From assembly GCA_006937955.1 (NCBI GenBank), contig SSNP01000083.1, forward strand, positions 289,243 through 353,242: a stretch of DNA of 64,000 bases, given 5' to 3'. The notes below the pieces were generated by a model. The model did no database searches, was not told where the DNA came from, and saw only the letters and a program-made list of their open reading frames with translations. Shown piece after piece: positions 10,828 through 21,966 of the stretch. Both the position numbers and the translations under genes were made by a program. The stretch comes from Pachypanchax playfairii. Lineage: Eukaryota > Chordata > Actinopteri > Cyprinodontiformes > Aplocheilidae. Each line of letters starts with the position of its first letter. The stretch's first letter is position 1.

Positions 10828-12954
10828 GAGAAGAATGCAAATACATATCAGTTCCTCACTGTTCTGTTGAATATGTATGGGACTATATTTTATATGCACA
10901 TGCCAAATGTCGTTTCTGAGTAATGTTAGGTAACCAATACACCTTCAAGCTTGTATTCCTCAAAAAAGTTACTCATTAAGGGTTTAACAAACAGATTCAC
11001 GCATTGCTTTACCTTCTTCTACTGCATCTTTTAGCATCTACAAACCATGTCAAATTCTTTTAGCTAAAAAGAAAAAATGCATCCATGGAAAAGGTCATCA
11101 AAGGAGATCAAGGCTTTAAGTGAGGCAGAAGGACTGCTGCCATTAGTGAGTACATTAATCGAAGTCTTGACCTGATAAATTGCAGGATAAGTTCTTTCTG
11201 AAGCAACACTCTGTCTGCAAAACCCATAGGAGGCATTCAAGTCTGCCGGGATACCCTCTTCCATCTTTAAAAGGATTTTGCTGCAGCTGTATGGATGTAT
11301 AAATGTAGACATGTAGACACAAGTCCATTTCAAACTTGTCAGGAAAATTCATTATAGAAAATAATTAAAATTAAACTGACTGTTTTCCCCATGCTGTGCA
11401 TACATAGAGCTGCAGTAACAAATGTGTTTATTGTATAATGGATGTTCAAAATCACTTATGTCAAATTACTTATCAGTGTTTTTATCTGATATTGGAATAA
11501 AAAAGAACTTGCGCAGGAGAAAATATGTTTATCACTGATCTAATTATTGCCTTTATGCTCAGCTTGCTTAGAGATGTGCACATCTGGTAATAAAACCTCC
11601 TCCAGCGACAAATACACAGCCTTGGATGTTGGCTAGAATAGGTCCACGAGCCACACTTTCCAGATGTTTCCCACTCACATCTGGTGCATAATATGAAATT
11701 ATGACAGTAGCGTCATTTTTATAATCCTTCTCCTAGAAATAGGGCTGATGTAATCAGGGTTTCCGTTCTTGTGTCTGCCAAATGAACATCACACTAACAC
11801 AAACACTTGCACACGCACGTTCTGTTCCAATTTAACACACACACAGTCACAGAGGACCGTTGGATTTATAGTGTGAGAACAACAATTTTTTCCTCTTATA
11901 GACGAGGGGGGCTTAAGCAAACAGTATTTGGAGCCAACTCATCGTTATGCTGTACATTATCCCATTTGCTAGAACACGCTTCCCGCTTTGCCAGTAACAC
12001 TGGATAGAACTTGGCTCAACTCAACTGTAGACCAGACACATCCTGCTTTCAATAAAAAACAAACTGTGTGATTGTTGTTGCTAAGTAGACATACTGCTGA
12101 CAGACTACTGTCTCACTTTTTAAAATTTAAACACAGACATTTTTACTATTAAGGATACGTACAAGTTGAATCTTAAGTACTACAGATTTATGTTGAATGT
12201 AGTGTTACTTGTTACTTGGTTAAGTACATGTGCACTTTATTACTGGCAGTTGTTAAAAAGATTTTCACCATGAATCTGGACACCAAGACTTCTTCAACAT
12301 GCTAATGCTAATAAACATCCACACCTTATTAAAAATTAATTTTAAGGCCCACAAATCTGTTTAATTTTCTGGACATATCAGATGTGAAGTGGCTCGTCTC
12401 CTCCCTGTCACTGTCAGGATTTGAGAAATTAATGGGAACATGTAAAATGAAAATATATTTAAGACTTTTGTTGTTCAGACTTGGATTTGAAAATTTACTA
12501 CATTAATCACAATTTAAAAACTGAGCTGTTGGAATCACCGTAATGCAGTTCAATATTAATTTTTTTGCAAACATACTCTAAAACCAGTTTTGTACAGACA
12601 TTTGAACCAGCGTTTTGTGGACAATATTAACTCATAATATTGCAGTACGTGCATGTGTAAGAGAAACGTTACCTGTAATGTTCTAGTTTTAGAAAAGACT
12701 GGAAATGCACAGCTCTGAATGTAGTAACAAAATACATTCTCACAACAATCTCTGGGCAGGTGTTGCAGATTAGCAACAGTCACTGAATCTTAATTTGAGC
12801 CTGAGAGGGTTAACATTCGCTCTCAGCTTATATTAGGGTGGGAACAGATACACGAGGTGAGTGATCAGCAGAGAGCAGGTGCAGGACATTGACTTGGTTG
12901 CAGAAGGTAAACATGACATGAAGTGGCATGATCAGAACATTACCATGTCAAAGT
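10828..12954. other. Non-coding DNA, nothing recognised
   Basis: No open frame, transposon ends or RNA gene are supported. It is AT-rich single-copy-looking sequence. Confidence 0.4.
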
Positions 12955-13200
12955 CATCCATCCATCCATCCATCCATCCATCCATCCATCCATCCATCCA
13001 TCCATCCATCCATCCATCCATCCATCCATCCATCCATCCATCCATCCATCCATCCATCCATCCATCCATCCATCCATCCATCCTCTAAATCTGCTTGTTC
13101 CTGCTCAGGGCCACTCAGAGCTGGTGTCTGTCTAGTGGTCACTGGGTAAAAGGCAGATTACACCCTGGACAGGTTTTCAGTCCATCACAGAGCCAATTGC
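12955..13200 (-). repeat. (ATCC)n microsatellite with SINE-like 3' end
   Basis: 129 bases of perfect (ATCC)n (12955-13083) adjoin about 115 bases that match, in diverged form, the tail of a fish SINE-like repeat on the minus strand: GGACTGAAAACCTGTCCAGG and GGTGTAATCTG. The same tail type with (GGAT)n is at 25961-26079. The tandem array is most simply an expanded SINE tail. Reading frames through it give meaningless repeated peptides. Confidence 0.75.
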
Positions 13201-15104
13201 AAATATGTATGATTAAATTTTGTCAGTGTTCCATAGATCCTCGATAGTAATTACAGTTTTTCTCCCAGTACAAACTTGCAAAAATTGCCATCCATCACCT
13301 CAGATTCTGTTATTTTGATATAATTCATTATTTATGGAACAAATTACTGAACAATCGTTGCAGCATTAGGAAATATGCTGCATTAAAGTAAGGTTTGAGT
13401 CCAAAAACAACAAGCTGTCCCCTATTTTATAAAGGAGGTACAATATAGTAAATAGAAAGTAGTTCATGAGTGAAGGAGTCAACATTTAAAACATTGGTGC
13501 AACATGTAAAGCAATGCTGGTTTTAGTCAGTGTTCTGTGTGGGTGTTAAGAGGTCCTGCTGCTGTCCAGTGATTCAAGGAATAATATTCAGCAAAACTTT
13601 TAGATCAGTTCAGTCCTGGTCCTCAAAGTCCACTATCCCCTATATTTTACACAATGTAAAACAGTCATTTGAATTAGGCATGTTGGAGCTGGGAAATATC
13701 TAAATCCTGTTGGACAGGAACCACTACTTTAAACTTTGTTGGATACAAGTAGGTTTAAAATGTTATAAAGGTGAAAAATGTTATGAACATTTTCTTTGCA
13801 TTTGAATAAGATGAAGTAACAGAAGTTGTAAACATGAAAATCTTCTCTCAGAAGTTCTTTTTAGACCTTTCTGATGAACTATAAATTGGGTTTTCCCAGA
13901 GACTTTTCACCAGATAAATGGTTGCATCAGTCTCTGGGAGGAAACACTGAGACTGAGAAGATTTTAGGTTTTATTTCATCTCTTTTCTCAGTCTTGTGTT
14001 TCTGTTCCCCATTTAGCTGGTTTCATGACATAAATCATCACACTCTGTTCAATAACCACTCCCTCTGTCATGATCCTTGTCTGTTCATGCTATGCATTTT
14101 CTTGTCATGTTGTGTTTCTGTCTCATCCGTTTTATCATGTTCTCATAGCTTTTTTCTGCTTCACCTGCATTTTCTGTTTCAACTATTTTTCTTTTGCTCA
14201 CATTCTTTTTTTATTGTTCAATAATAGCTCTTTGGGTTTGGCGTTATGTTTAGATTTATTCTTTCACTCTAGTATTTCATTTTACTTACCTTGTCTTGAT
14301 AAATGTTTCGTGCTTTGCACTTATCTTATGCTTTTAACTCTGCTGTAGCCCTGATTTTTCTCCTTACTTATCACTCACAGTCTGATCATGTCATAGTCAT
14401 CATTTCATGTTGTTTACATTCTGGATCTACTCTGCTCTAATCTTCATATCCTGCACCTGCTCACAGCTGATCCCTGATTCCACCCACCTGTCTCCGCCCC
14501 ATTATAAGCTTGGAGCAGAGACTCTGTCATTGCCATATTGTTTGTGATCATATGCATCCGCCTTTCAGTACCATTGATCCGGTCAAGTTTCCTGTTTAGG
14601 ATCATGGTGTGTGCCAAACCCATTTCTGCCTTCTTGATCATGTCTCTGTCTGCCCCATATTGGATTATTGTTCTTCTGGATTTTGGTTAATGCCGACCTT
14701 TTGCTCTGTTCTGCTGACCACATCTCTGCCTGCTCCCACCAGCCACAGTAAGTTACAACTTGTCTTGTTCGCGCTCACAGAGATTGCAGACTAGCTCTCA
14801 TTTTCTGAACTGAATTATTTGGATCATGGATTTGGATTCTGTTCGATCAAGATGATGATCTGTGTTTTGACCCAGGGCTGTTTTGGACTAGCTCTTCTGT
14901 ATTCTGGCCCGGAGGAGTTTCTTGTCATTGTTCTGTCTTCTTCCTTGTGTATTTTCCTACCAAATACAAATCTGAAAATGCCAATCATATCCTACCTGTT
15001 GCATTGGAATCCAGCCTTACAACCCAAACACAACACAGTCTGTATTTATTGCCCCAGATTTGATTCTATCTTCACTAGATCCTTGTGATTTAGTTGTAAT
15101 TAGT
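13201..15104 (+). other. Non-coding; contains a diffuse LTR-like dispersed repeat
   Basis: From about 14050 to 15060 the sequence is pyrimidine-rich and contains CATATCCTGCACCTGCTCACA (positions 14446 onwards), followed by a TATAAGC motif near 14505. A closely related block, reversed, lies at about 35760-36240, and another at 33770-34080. The arrangement (promoter-like TATA in a non-coding repeat) suggests a solo LTR family, but no terminal dinucleotides or TSD were identified. Confidence 0.28.
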
Positions 15105-15106
15105 TA

Positions 15107-16319
15107 CAGTGGGGCAAAAAAGTATTTAGTCAGCCACCAATTGTGTAAGTTCTCCTACTTAAAAAGATCAGAGAGGCCTGTAATTTTCATCATAGGTATA
15201 CCTCAACTATGAGAGACAAAATGAGGAAAAAAAATCCAGAAAATCACATTGTCTGATTTTTAAAGAATTTATTTGCAAATTATGGTGGAAAATAAGTATT
15301 TGGTCAATAACAAAAGTTAATCTCAATACTTTGTTATATAGCCTTTGTTGGCAATGACAGAGGTCAAACGTTTTCTGCATGATGTTTCCACCCCCATGCT
15401 TTACAGTAGGTATGGTGTTCTTTGGATCCAACTCAGCATTCTTTCCCCTCCAAACACGACAAGTTGAGTTTCTACCAAAAAGTTCTATTTTGGTTTCATC
15501 TGACCATATGATGTTCTCCCAATCCTCTTCTGGATCATCCAAATGCTCTCTAGCAAACCGCAGACGGGCCTGGACGTGTCCTGGCTTCAGCAGGGGGACA
15601 CGTCTGGCACTGCAGGATTTCAGTCCCTGGCGGCGTAGTGTGTTACTGATGGTAGCCTTTGTTACTTTGGTCCCAGCTCTCTGCAGGTCATTCACTAGGT
15701 CCCTCCGTGTGGTTCTGGGATTTTTGCTCACCGTTCTTGTGATCATTTTGACCCCACAGGGTGAGATCTTGCGTGGAGCCCCAGATCGAGGGAGATTATC
15801 AGTGGTCTTGTATGTCTTCCATTTTCTAATAATTGCTCCCACAGTTGATTTCTTCACACCAAGCTGCTTACCTATTGCAGATTCAGTCTTCCCAGCCTGG
15901 TGAAGGTCTACAATTTTGTTTCTGGTGTCCTTTGACAGCTCTTTGGTCTTGGCCATAGTGGAGTTTGGAGCGTGACTGTTTGAGGTTGTGGACAGGTGTC
16001 TTTTATACTGATAACGAGTTCACACAGGTGCCATTAATACAGGTAACGAGTGGAGGACCGAGGAGCCTCTTAAAGAAGTTACAGGTCTGTGAAAGCCAGA
16101 AATCTTACTTGTTTGTAGGTGACCAAATACTTATTTTCCACCATAATTTGCAAATAAATTCTTTAAAAATCAGACAATGTGATTTTCTGGATTTTTTTTC
16201 CTCATTTTGTCTCTCATAGTTGAGGTATACCTATGATGAAAATTACAGGCCTCTCTGATCTTTTTAAGTGGGAGAACTTACACAATTGGTGGCTGACTAA
16301 ATACTTTTTTGCCCCACTG
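15107..16319 (-). mobile_element. Tc1-like transposon copy 2, internally deleted (1213 bp)
   Basis: TA flanks both ends (15105-15106 and 16320-16321) and both 200-bp inverted repeats are complete. Its length is 389 bp less than the full-length copies. The missing block corresponds to 1367-1755 of copy 1, and the breakpoint shares one G. No other indel is needed to reconcile the lengths. With both ends intact it should still be a substrate for the transposase of copies 1, 3 or 4. Confidence 0.94.
15323..15956 (-). pseudogene. Tc1 transposase, truncated by a 389-bp frameshifting deletion
   Basis: The first 193 codons match the intact transposases (R57, C67, R167), including both DNA-binding subdomains and the first catalytic residue, D153. 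After GGGNIM the deletion removes the codons for the second Asp (D244) and the Glu (E279) and shifts the frame, because 389 is not a multiple of three. Translation then runs on through unrelated codons in the inverted repeat to a stop at 15207. Catalysis is lost but the DNA-binding part is intact, so if expressed the product could compete for inverted-repeat binding. That role is inference. Confidence 0.92.
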
Positions 16320-16321
16320 TA

Positions 16322-18835
16322 GCTGTTGCTAAAGAACACTATGGTTGTGTGAGAAGGGGCTTTCAGCCCCATGTCAACATAGCATTGCCTGTGAATGAGA
16401 TACAATGACTTTACTTTAGAGGAAAATGTAAATGCTTTTTCATTTTTATTGTAAGTTTTTTGTTTTGACCACACTAAAGCACTGTGTTCAGAAATACAAC
16501 GCTGTAGTCTCTAGCTTTCATCACACACTTTTATGAGCAAGCTCATAGAGCCGGTTTGTTCACAAACAGCAGTCTGCTTTGATCACAGTAATGGAATTAA
16601 GATGCTTGACTTGGCAATATATAAAAAAAAAGACTGTCACATGTTTAATGCTTTAAACGGAAGAAAAGAGACTACTAAAATCATCAAGCTGTTTAAATAG
16701 AATGTGTTGAGATGTATCCAGTGGAAGCAGACAGGAACAATCTGATGTATGGAAATGTAGGAGAGAAATAACCCTGGACAAAATTCATATACATAATGGT
16801 TTAATATTGTGAGAATCTTCTAGAAGATCATTCATTTTCTTCTTTAGACCAATAAGATCTTTGATATTTCCAGTTGTCGAATGCTGAATTTTGGCTTTTA
16901 AATGCTAACCATTCTTTAAGTAATTTCATATTTATTGGTTTTAATACTTTAAAAGCAGACACTTGTTAATAGTAATTGTAAGAGTTATCAGGCTGACTGC
17001 TTCCTCCTTCATTCAGACATAGGAAGCAGAGTTATTTGGTATGGGAGTCTGAAATTCTTTCAGATCTCAGCTGTAATTCATTTCTGTGTCAGTTTTCCTC
17101 CCTCTTATTGACATGAGAGATTTGCTGATTCTCACAGTTCATATAAATGATAAGAAAGAGCCCAACTTGCCTCTTAATGCCTGTTAGGTTTCATTTAAAC
17201 AAGGAAAAATGGCCTAAAGTGACATTTCCAGCTTGAACAATCAGCCATCAATTTAAATCAGGTGTGTTGATGCAGGAAAACATCTGAAACTATTACAGTA
17301 TGTCAGAACAAGCGAGGACTCAAATAAGCCAAATAAGAGACTGAAGAGAAGGAAAAGTAATGTATTTTATTTTTTTATAAAATATGTTTGTGTTTCAGCA
17401 GCTGGGGAAGAGCCTGCAGTATTGGAGAGGCATACTGATGAGATCACTGATGACTGGAACTATTATTTGATGTAAATTAGTTTCTGACTGATTTTCACTT
17501 TGTTGCAGGTTTTGGAACAAGACAAGGGGATCCAGGGAATCAAGGAGCCAACCCAAGGAGTGAACATGAGGAAAAGGAGTGAAGGTGAGTTGTTTGGGAC
17601 AAATCTACAGTGTGTAGATTGCAAACAGTTATTACAAAGCATTTGTTCAAAGATATGTTTTTTTTTCTGTCACCGGGGTCTTTAGGAATGGACCGCTGGT
17701 TGCACCAGAAGGATCTACATAGAGAACACAGTAAAATATTTGAACATATTAGAATCATGAAAAATTTTCTCCAGAAGTTACTTTGCTGAGACTATCACCG
17801 GTGTGACTTGGAACAGTCTGGCTTTGACAGATGAAAGCTGTCCAGGTGTTGATGCTTGATGAGCTGATTGATGCAGCAGCAAGAGAATTTGACAGGAAAT
17901 GGGACTCTGGGAGGGAGGAGTCAGCTCAGACTCCCTGCAAACAAGAGGGAGAAAGAGAACCGGAACCAATCAGGACAGCAGGTCTTTAGTTCCAGGACTG
18001 ATAAAAACACTGGTCTAAACTTGTGGATAATGTGTTACATTCATCTGACTGGTTTGTTCTGTCAAACTGATTCTTTCATGACTGATTTAAAATGTTACAC
18101 TTAAGTTTGCTTTTAATATTTCCCAATTTTGAAAAAAGCTTGTAGGTGAAGTTATTAACCAGTAGAGCTTTTTATTTATTTAATGAAAGTATCAGTACAG
18201 AAGAACTAGATGCCATGACTGCTTTTGTCACCATTGAAACATATCTCATAGTACAGTATTTTGGGATTATTGTAGTCTGAGGCAGCTGGTCATGAAAGTG
18301 CTGCTGATTCTGTTTCACCTCAAAAGAACTCCGTGTTTTTGTTCTGTCTGATTCAGAGATCGACCATGTAGCTGTTGATTTCCAGGTTCTTGGTATAAGA
18401 TTTAATGTCTTTATTTAGAAAATCCAGTGATATTTTCTTTATGTAGAACTGGTGCCAGAGGAGACCAGTCTGTTTATTATCATCAACACCAAATGTCCGT
18501 TCTTTCTTAGGAGGATACACATTTACAGCTGAGTGCAAACTCTTTCTTGGCTCTGTGCTGACTGCCAAAGTTGGATCAGTATGACCTTGCAGCATCTTGT
18601 CGTTAGAAAATGTAATCTAACTCATGAGGAATTGCTAAAAATAAATGTGAAACAGAGTAATGGCATCTTTTAGGATTAAAGCTTGTAGTACTTCTGGTAA
18701 GATGGGGCTTTAATGAAGTAGTACTTGTATGCTTTATAAACATATCCAAATTCTGGAGAAAAAAACAAGTCGATACAAATTGTTTTTAGCTGTACACAGG
18801 TAATATAAAGTGATAAACAAATTCACTATTATGCC
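16322..18835. other. Non-coding DNA with one weak exon candidate
   Basis: No transposon boundary is recognised. A faint match to the repeat family seen at 54658-54860 occurs near 17220-17290 (AATCAGGTGTGTTGATGCAGG). The exon candidate at 17509-17584 is listed separately. Confidence 0.35.
17509..17584 (+). other. Candidate internal exon (76 nt)
   Basis: A pyrimidine-rich run ending TTTGTTGCAG precedes an open stretch of 25 codons (VLEQDKGIQGIKEPTQ... in one frame), followed by GAAG and the canonical donor GTGAGT. All three splice signals are good and one frame is fully open, but the peptide is not recognised. Exon-length open stretches between splice-like sites occur by chance in DNA of this size. 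Confidence 0.22.
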
Positions 18836-19003
18836 GAGTTCGAACTCGGGTGTTATCACCACCTGCGTAGTTTGAGAGATAAAAACTGAAAGAGAAGTTG
18901 TTGACCTGTTTTCACACCCAGTATGAAGGTAAGAACACCTGTGGAGCTAAAATATTCAACAGAAACCTCAGAATAAACGTTTTTAATGGAATGACCTCTT
19001 TAA
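18836..19003 (+). mobile_element. TTAA MITE family A, 3' fragment
   Basis: The sequence matches the right ~165 bp of the 10.1-kb and 53.4-kb copies: GTTCGAACTCGGG, the GAAGGTAAGAACACC donor-like motif (GT at 18929), and a right end reading AGAGGTCAT on the opposite strand next to TTAA (19000-19003). The left part is missing. Tc1 copy 3 begins 36 bp further on. Confidence 0.65.
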
Positions 19004-19038
19004 TAAAAGATATAGCTGATCATGGACTTTCATACATA

Positions 19039-20640
19039 CAGTGGGGCAAAAGAGTATTTAGTCAGCCACCAATTGTGTAAGTTCTCCCACTTAAAAAGAT
19101 CAGAGAGGCCTGTAATTTTCATCATAGGTATACCTCAACTATGAGAGACAAAATGAGGAAAAAAAATCCAGAAAATCACATTGTCTGATTTTTAAAGAAT
19201 TTATTTGCAAATTATGGTGGAAAATAAGTATTTGGTCAATAACAAAAGTTAATCTCAATACTTTGTTATATAGCCTTTGTTGGCAATGACAGAGGTCAAA
19301 CGTTTTCTGTAAGTCTTCACAAGGTTTTCACACACTGTTGCTGGTATTTTGGCCCATTCCTCCATGCAGATCTCCTCTAGAGCAGTGATGTTTTGGGGCT
19401 GACGCTGGGCAACACGGACTTTCAACTCCCTCCAGAGATTTTCTATGGGGTTGAGATCTGGAGACTGGCTAGGCCACTCCAGGACCTTGAAATGCTTCTT
19501 ACGAAGCCACTCCTTCGTTGCCCGGGCGGTGTGTTTGGGATCATTGTCATGCTGAAAGACCCAGCCACGTCTCATTTTCAATGCCCTTGCTGATGGAAGG
19601 AGGTTTTCACTCAAAATCTTACGATACATGGCCCCATTCATTCGTTCCTTTACACGGATCAGTCGTCCTGGTCCCCTTGCAGAAAAACAGCCCCAAAGCA
19701 TGATGTTTCCACCCCCATGCTTTACAGTAGGTATGGTGTTCTTTGGATCCAACTCAGCATTCTTTCCCCTCCAAACACGACAAGTTGAGTTTCTACCAAA
19801 AAGTTCTATTTTGGTTTCATCTGACCATATGATGTTCTCCCAATCCTCTTCTGGATCATCCAAATGCTCTCTAGCAAACCGCAGACGGGCCTGGACGTGT
19901 CCTGGCTTCAGCAGGGGGACACGTCTGGCACTGCAGGATTTGAGTCCCTGGCGGCGTAGTGTGTTACTGATGGTAGCCTTTGTTACTTTGGTCCCAGCTC
20001 TCTGCAGGTCATTCACTAGGTCCCTCCGTGTGGTTCTGGGATTTTTGCTCACCGTTCTTGTGATCATTTTGACCCCACAGGGTGAGATCTTGCGTGGAGC
20101 CCCAGATCGAGGGAGATTATCAGTGGTCTTGTATGTCTTCCGTTTTCTAATAATCTCTCCCACAGTTGATTTCTTCACACCAAGCTGCTTACCTATTGCA
20201 GATTCAGTCTTCCCAGCCTGGTGAAGGTCTACAATTTTGTTTCTGGTGTCCTTTGACAGCTCTTTGGTCTTGGCCATAGTGGAGTTTGGAGCGTGACTGT
20301 TTGAGGTTGTGGACAGGTGTCTTTTATACTGATAACGAGTTCGCACAGGTGCCATTAATACAGGTAACGAGTGGAGGACTGAGGAACCTCTTAAAGAAGT
20401 TACAGGTCTGTGAAAGCCAGAAATCTTACTTGTTTGTAGGTGACCAAATACTTATTTTCCACCATAATTTGCAAATAAATTCTTTAAAAATCAGACAATG
20501 TGATTTTCTGGATTTTTTTTCCTCATTTTGTCTCTCATAGTTGAGGTATACCTATGATGAAAATTACAGGCCTCTCTGATCTTTTTAAGTGGGAGAACTT
20601 ACACAATTGGTGGCTGACTAAATACTTTTTTGCCCCACTG
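19039..20640 (-). mobile_element. Tc1-like transposon copy 3 (1602 bp, full length)
   Basis: TA lies outside both ends (19037-19038 and 20641-20642). Length and 200-bp inverted repeats are the same as copy 1. The left terminus has one change in the outer motif (CAAAAGAGTATT instead of CAAAAAAGTATT), which falls in the likely outer transposase-binding repeat and could weaken that end. Confidence 0.95.
19255..20277 (-). CDS. Tc1-family DD34E transposase, intact (340 aa, N-terminally extendable)
   Basis: Same domain order as copy 1: paired-like DNA-binding region, glycine-rich box and the full triad D153, D244, E279. Specific differences are E41 and W46R in the first DNA-binding subdomain (TVGEIIRKRK, where the others have TVGAIIRKWK), plus R57, C67 and R167. 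The change at W46 alters the first helix-turn-helix and might affect binding. An upstream in-frame ATG at 20355 is also open, because a TGA present in the other copies has become CGA, giving a potential 366-residue form starting MAPVRTRYQYK. I chose the internal ATG because it matches all other copies and the family length. Confidence 0.9.
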   Translation of the reverse strand: MAKTKELSKDTRNKIVDLHQAGKTESAIGKQLGVKKSTVGEIIRKRKTYKTTDNLPRSGAPRKISPCGVKMITRTVSKNPRTTRRDLVNDLQRAGTKVTKATISNTLRRQGLKSCSARRVPLLKPGHVQARLRFAREHLDDPEEDWENIIWSDETKIELFGRNSTCRVWRGKNAELDPKNTIPTVKHGGGNIMLWGCFSARGPGRLIRVKERMNGAMYRKILSENLLPSARALKMRRGWVFQHDNDPKHTARATKEWLRKKHFKVLEWPSQSPDLNPIENLWRELKVRVAQRQPQNITALEEICMEEWAKIPATVCENLVKTYRKRLTSVIANKGYITKY

Positions 20641-20642
20641 TA

Positions 20643-21650
20643 CTTGTGTGCCCCTGAACGCCCCCCTCAGCTGTTTGCTCTTGCTAGAAAATTGTGCTCA
20701 CTCTGTGCTTACTGGGCATATTAGTCAGTTGGGGCTGTAATTTTTCTGATTGGTCTGCTTGGCCAGTATTTCAGCTCAAATCCGGTGACACAACAAGACG
20801 ATGGATCGGGGCATGTGACGTGGATTCAGAGGAAGAAGAAGGTAAGGGAACAGAACGCTTATTGGTTGTAGTTACAGCTTTTTCTCGTGTGACATTAATT
20901 GTATTAGGTAACAGTACATGTTTTAAGTTACAACAAAAATTGACAAAAATGTATCTCCCATGTCATGCGCCTTGCTGTGTTCATGGGCCTGCGAGTAGCT
21001 ATAAATGTCCAATATCAGAGAAATGTGCTTAGCTACTTGTGGGTTTTCAACAGGGATGTGTCACCATAGATTGTTACCAAGGTAGTTTTCATCAGGACAT
21101 GAAGTGACTCTGCTGGCATCTATTTTCAGCACTAAGTTACCCAAGGGGTTGTCGGGGGCCATGAATGGTCACATGACAAATGGAGGATGCTGTTTATGAT
21201 GCACACCTGGAGCGGGGGAAAAAGAAAAATCAAAGAAGCAGCATTCCGTGTCAAGTTCTTCAAACTTATACAATTTCTGTCTTTGTGCTGAAAAGTGAAA
21301 ATGAACTAAATCAGTTCTGACTGGTAGTTACAAAATCATCCAAGCTTGACTGTCTCCTGTGTGATAACCATTTCTCAGGAGGCCACAGAGCAAGAAAAAT
21401 AACAGGCAGAGTATCTCAGGGATAGTGACACACACCAAATCCTGCTGCTTGTCAGAACAAGTGTATTGAAACTGGTTACCTACAGACTTGATTTGTTCTA
21501 TGACAGTGGTAGCTTCTTTCTTTTCAAAGCAATGCATTTTTTCACAATAAAACTCCACAATAAACCTTTCATACTGCTCTGATTCAAATTAAACTGAATG
21601 TCTGTAGAATGTGTCAAAGAATGTAACTCCATGAATGTCCAACACTGTAA
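20643..21650. other. Non-coding DNA with a weak exon candidate
   Basis: At 20775-20841 a TTTCAG acceptor-like site, a 67-nt open stretch (LKSGDTTRRWIGACDVDSEEEEG) and a GAAGGTAAGG donor occur together. The peptide is not recognised and the acidic run reduces its weight. The stretch may be part of an unrecognised repeat. Confidence 0.25.
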
Positions 21651-21699
21651 CCCCCCCCCCCCCCCCCCCCCCCCCNNNNNNNNNNCCCCCCCCCCCCCC
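21651..21699. repeat. Poly-C tract interrupted by a 10-N assembly gap
   Basis: 24 C residues, 10 Ns (21676-21685), then 14 C and a short CACACACA. The placeholder gap means the real length and the sequence inside are unknown. Peptides of polyproline or polyglycine read across it are meaningless. Confidence 0.9.
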
Positions 21700-21966
21700 A
21701 CACACACCTGAAGGCAAGGGCATGGAAAAAAGATTTTATTTTTTGGTGGGGAAAACATGCTACATTAGAACATTTGCACCATTTAAAAGTTTCTGTATGT
21801 TCTTCAAGAAATGTGTTAAATCTCAGCAATACTTGCAGTTTTATTCATCTTAGATAAAGAAATTGATTTCAGTATTTATTGGTTATCTGGCAATGCTGGT
21901 AAAAGGTCCATCTGGTGATTTAGAGCAGGGTTCTGACCCAGATGTTTAACATTATCTGTTTCTTTT

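Noticed and set aside
12955..13083. CRISPR-like regular repetition
   Set aside because: The arrays here are uninterrupted tetranucleotide microsatellites without spacers, in a fish genome.
12861..13149. IHPS / GWMD repeat peptides
   Set aside because: They are readings of the (ATCC)n microsatellite in several frames.
15379..15903. Long plus-strand frames over the Tc1 copies (for example 174 and 198 codons)
   Set aside because: They are antisense to the transposase gene, recur at the same place in every copy and show no domain; shadows of the real gene.
21635..21853. Polyproline/polyglycine proteins around 21.7 kb
   Set aside because: They are translations across poly-C and Ns.
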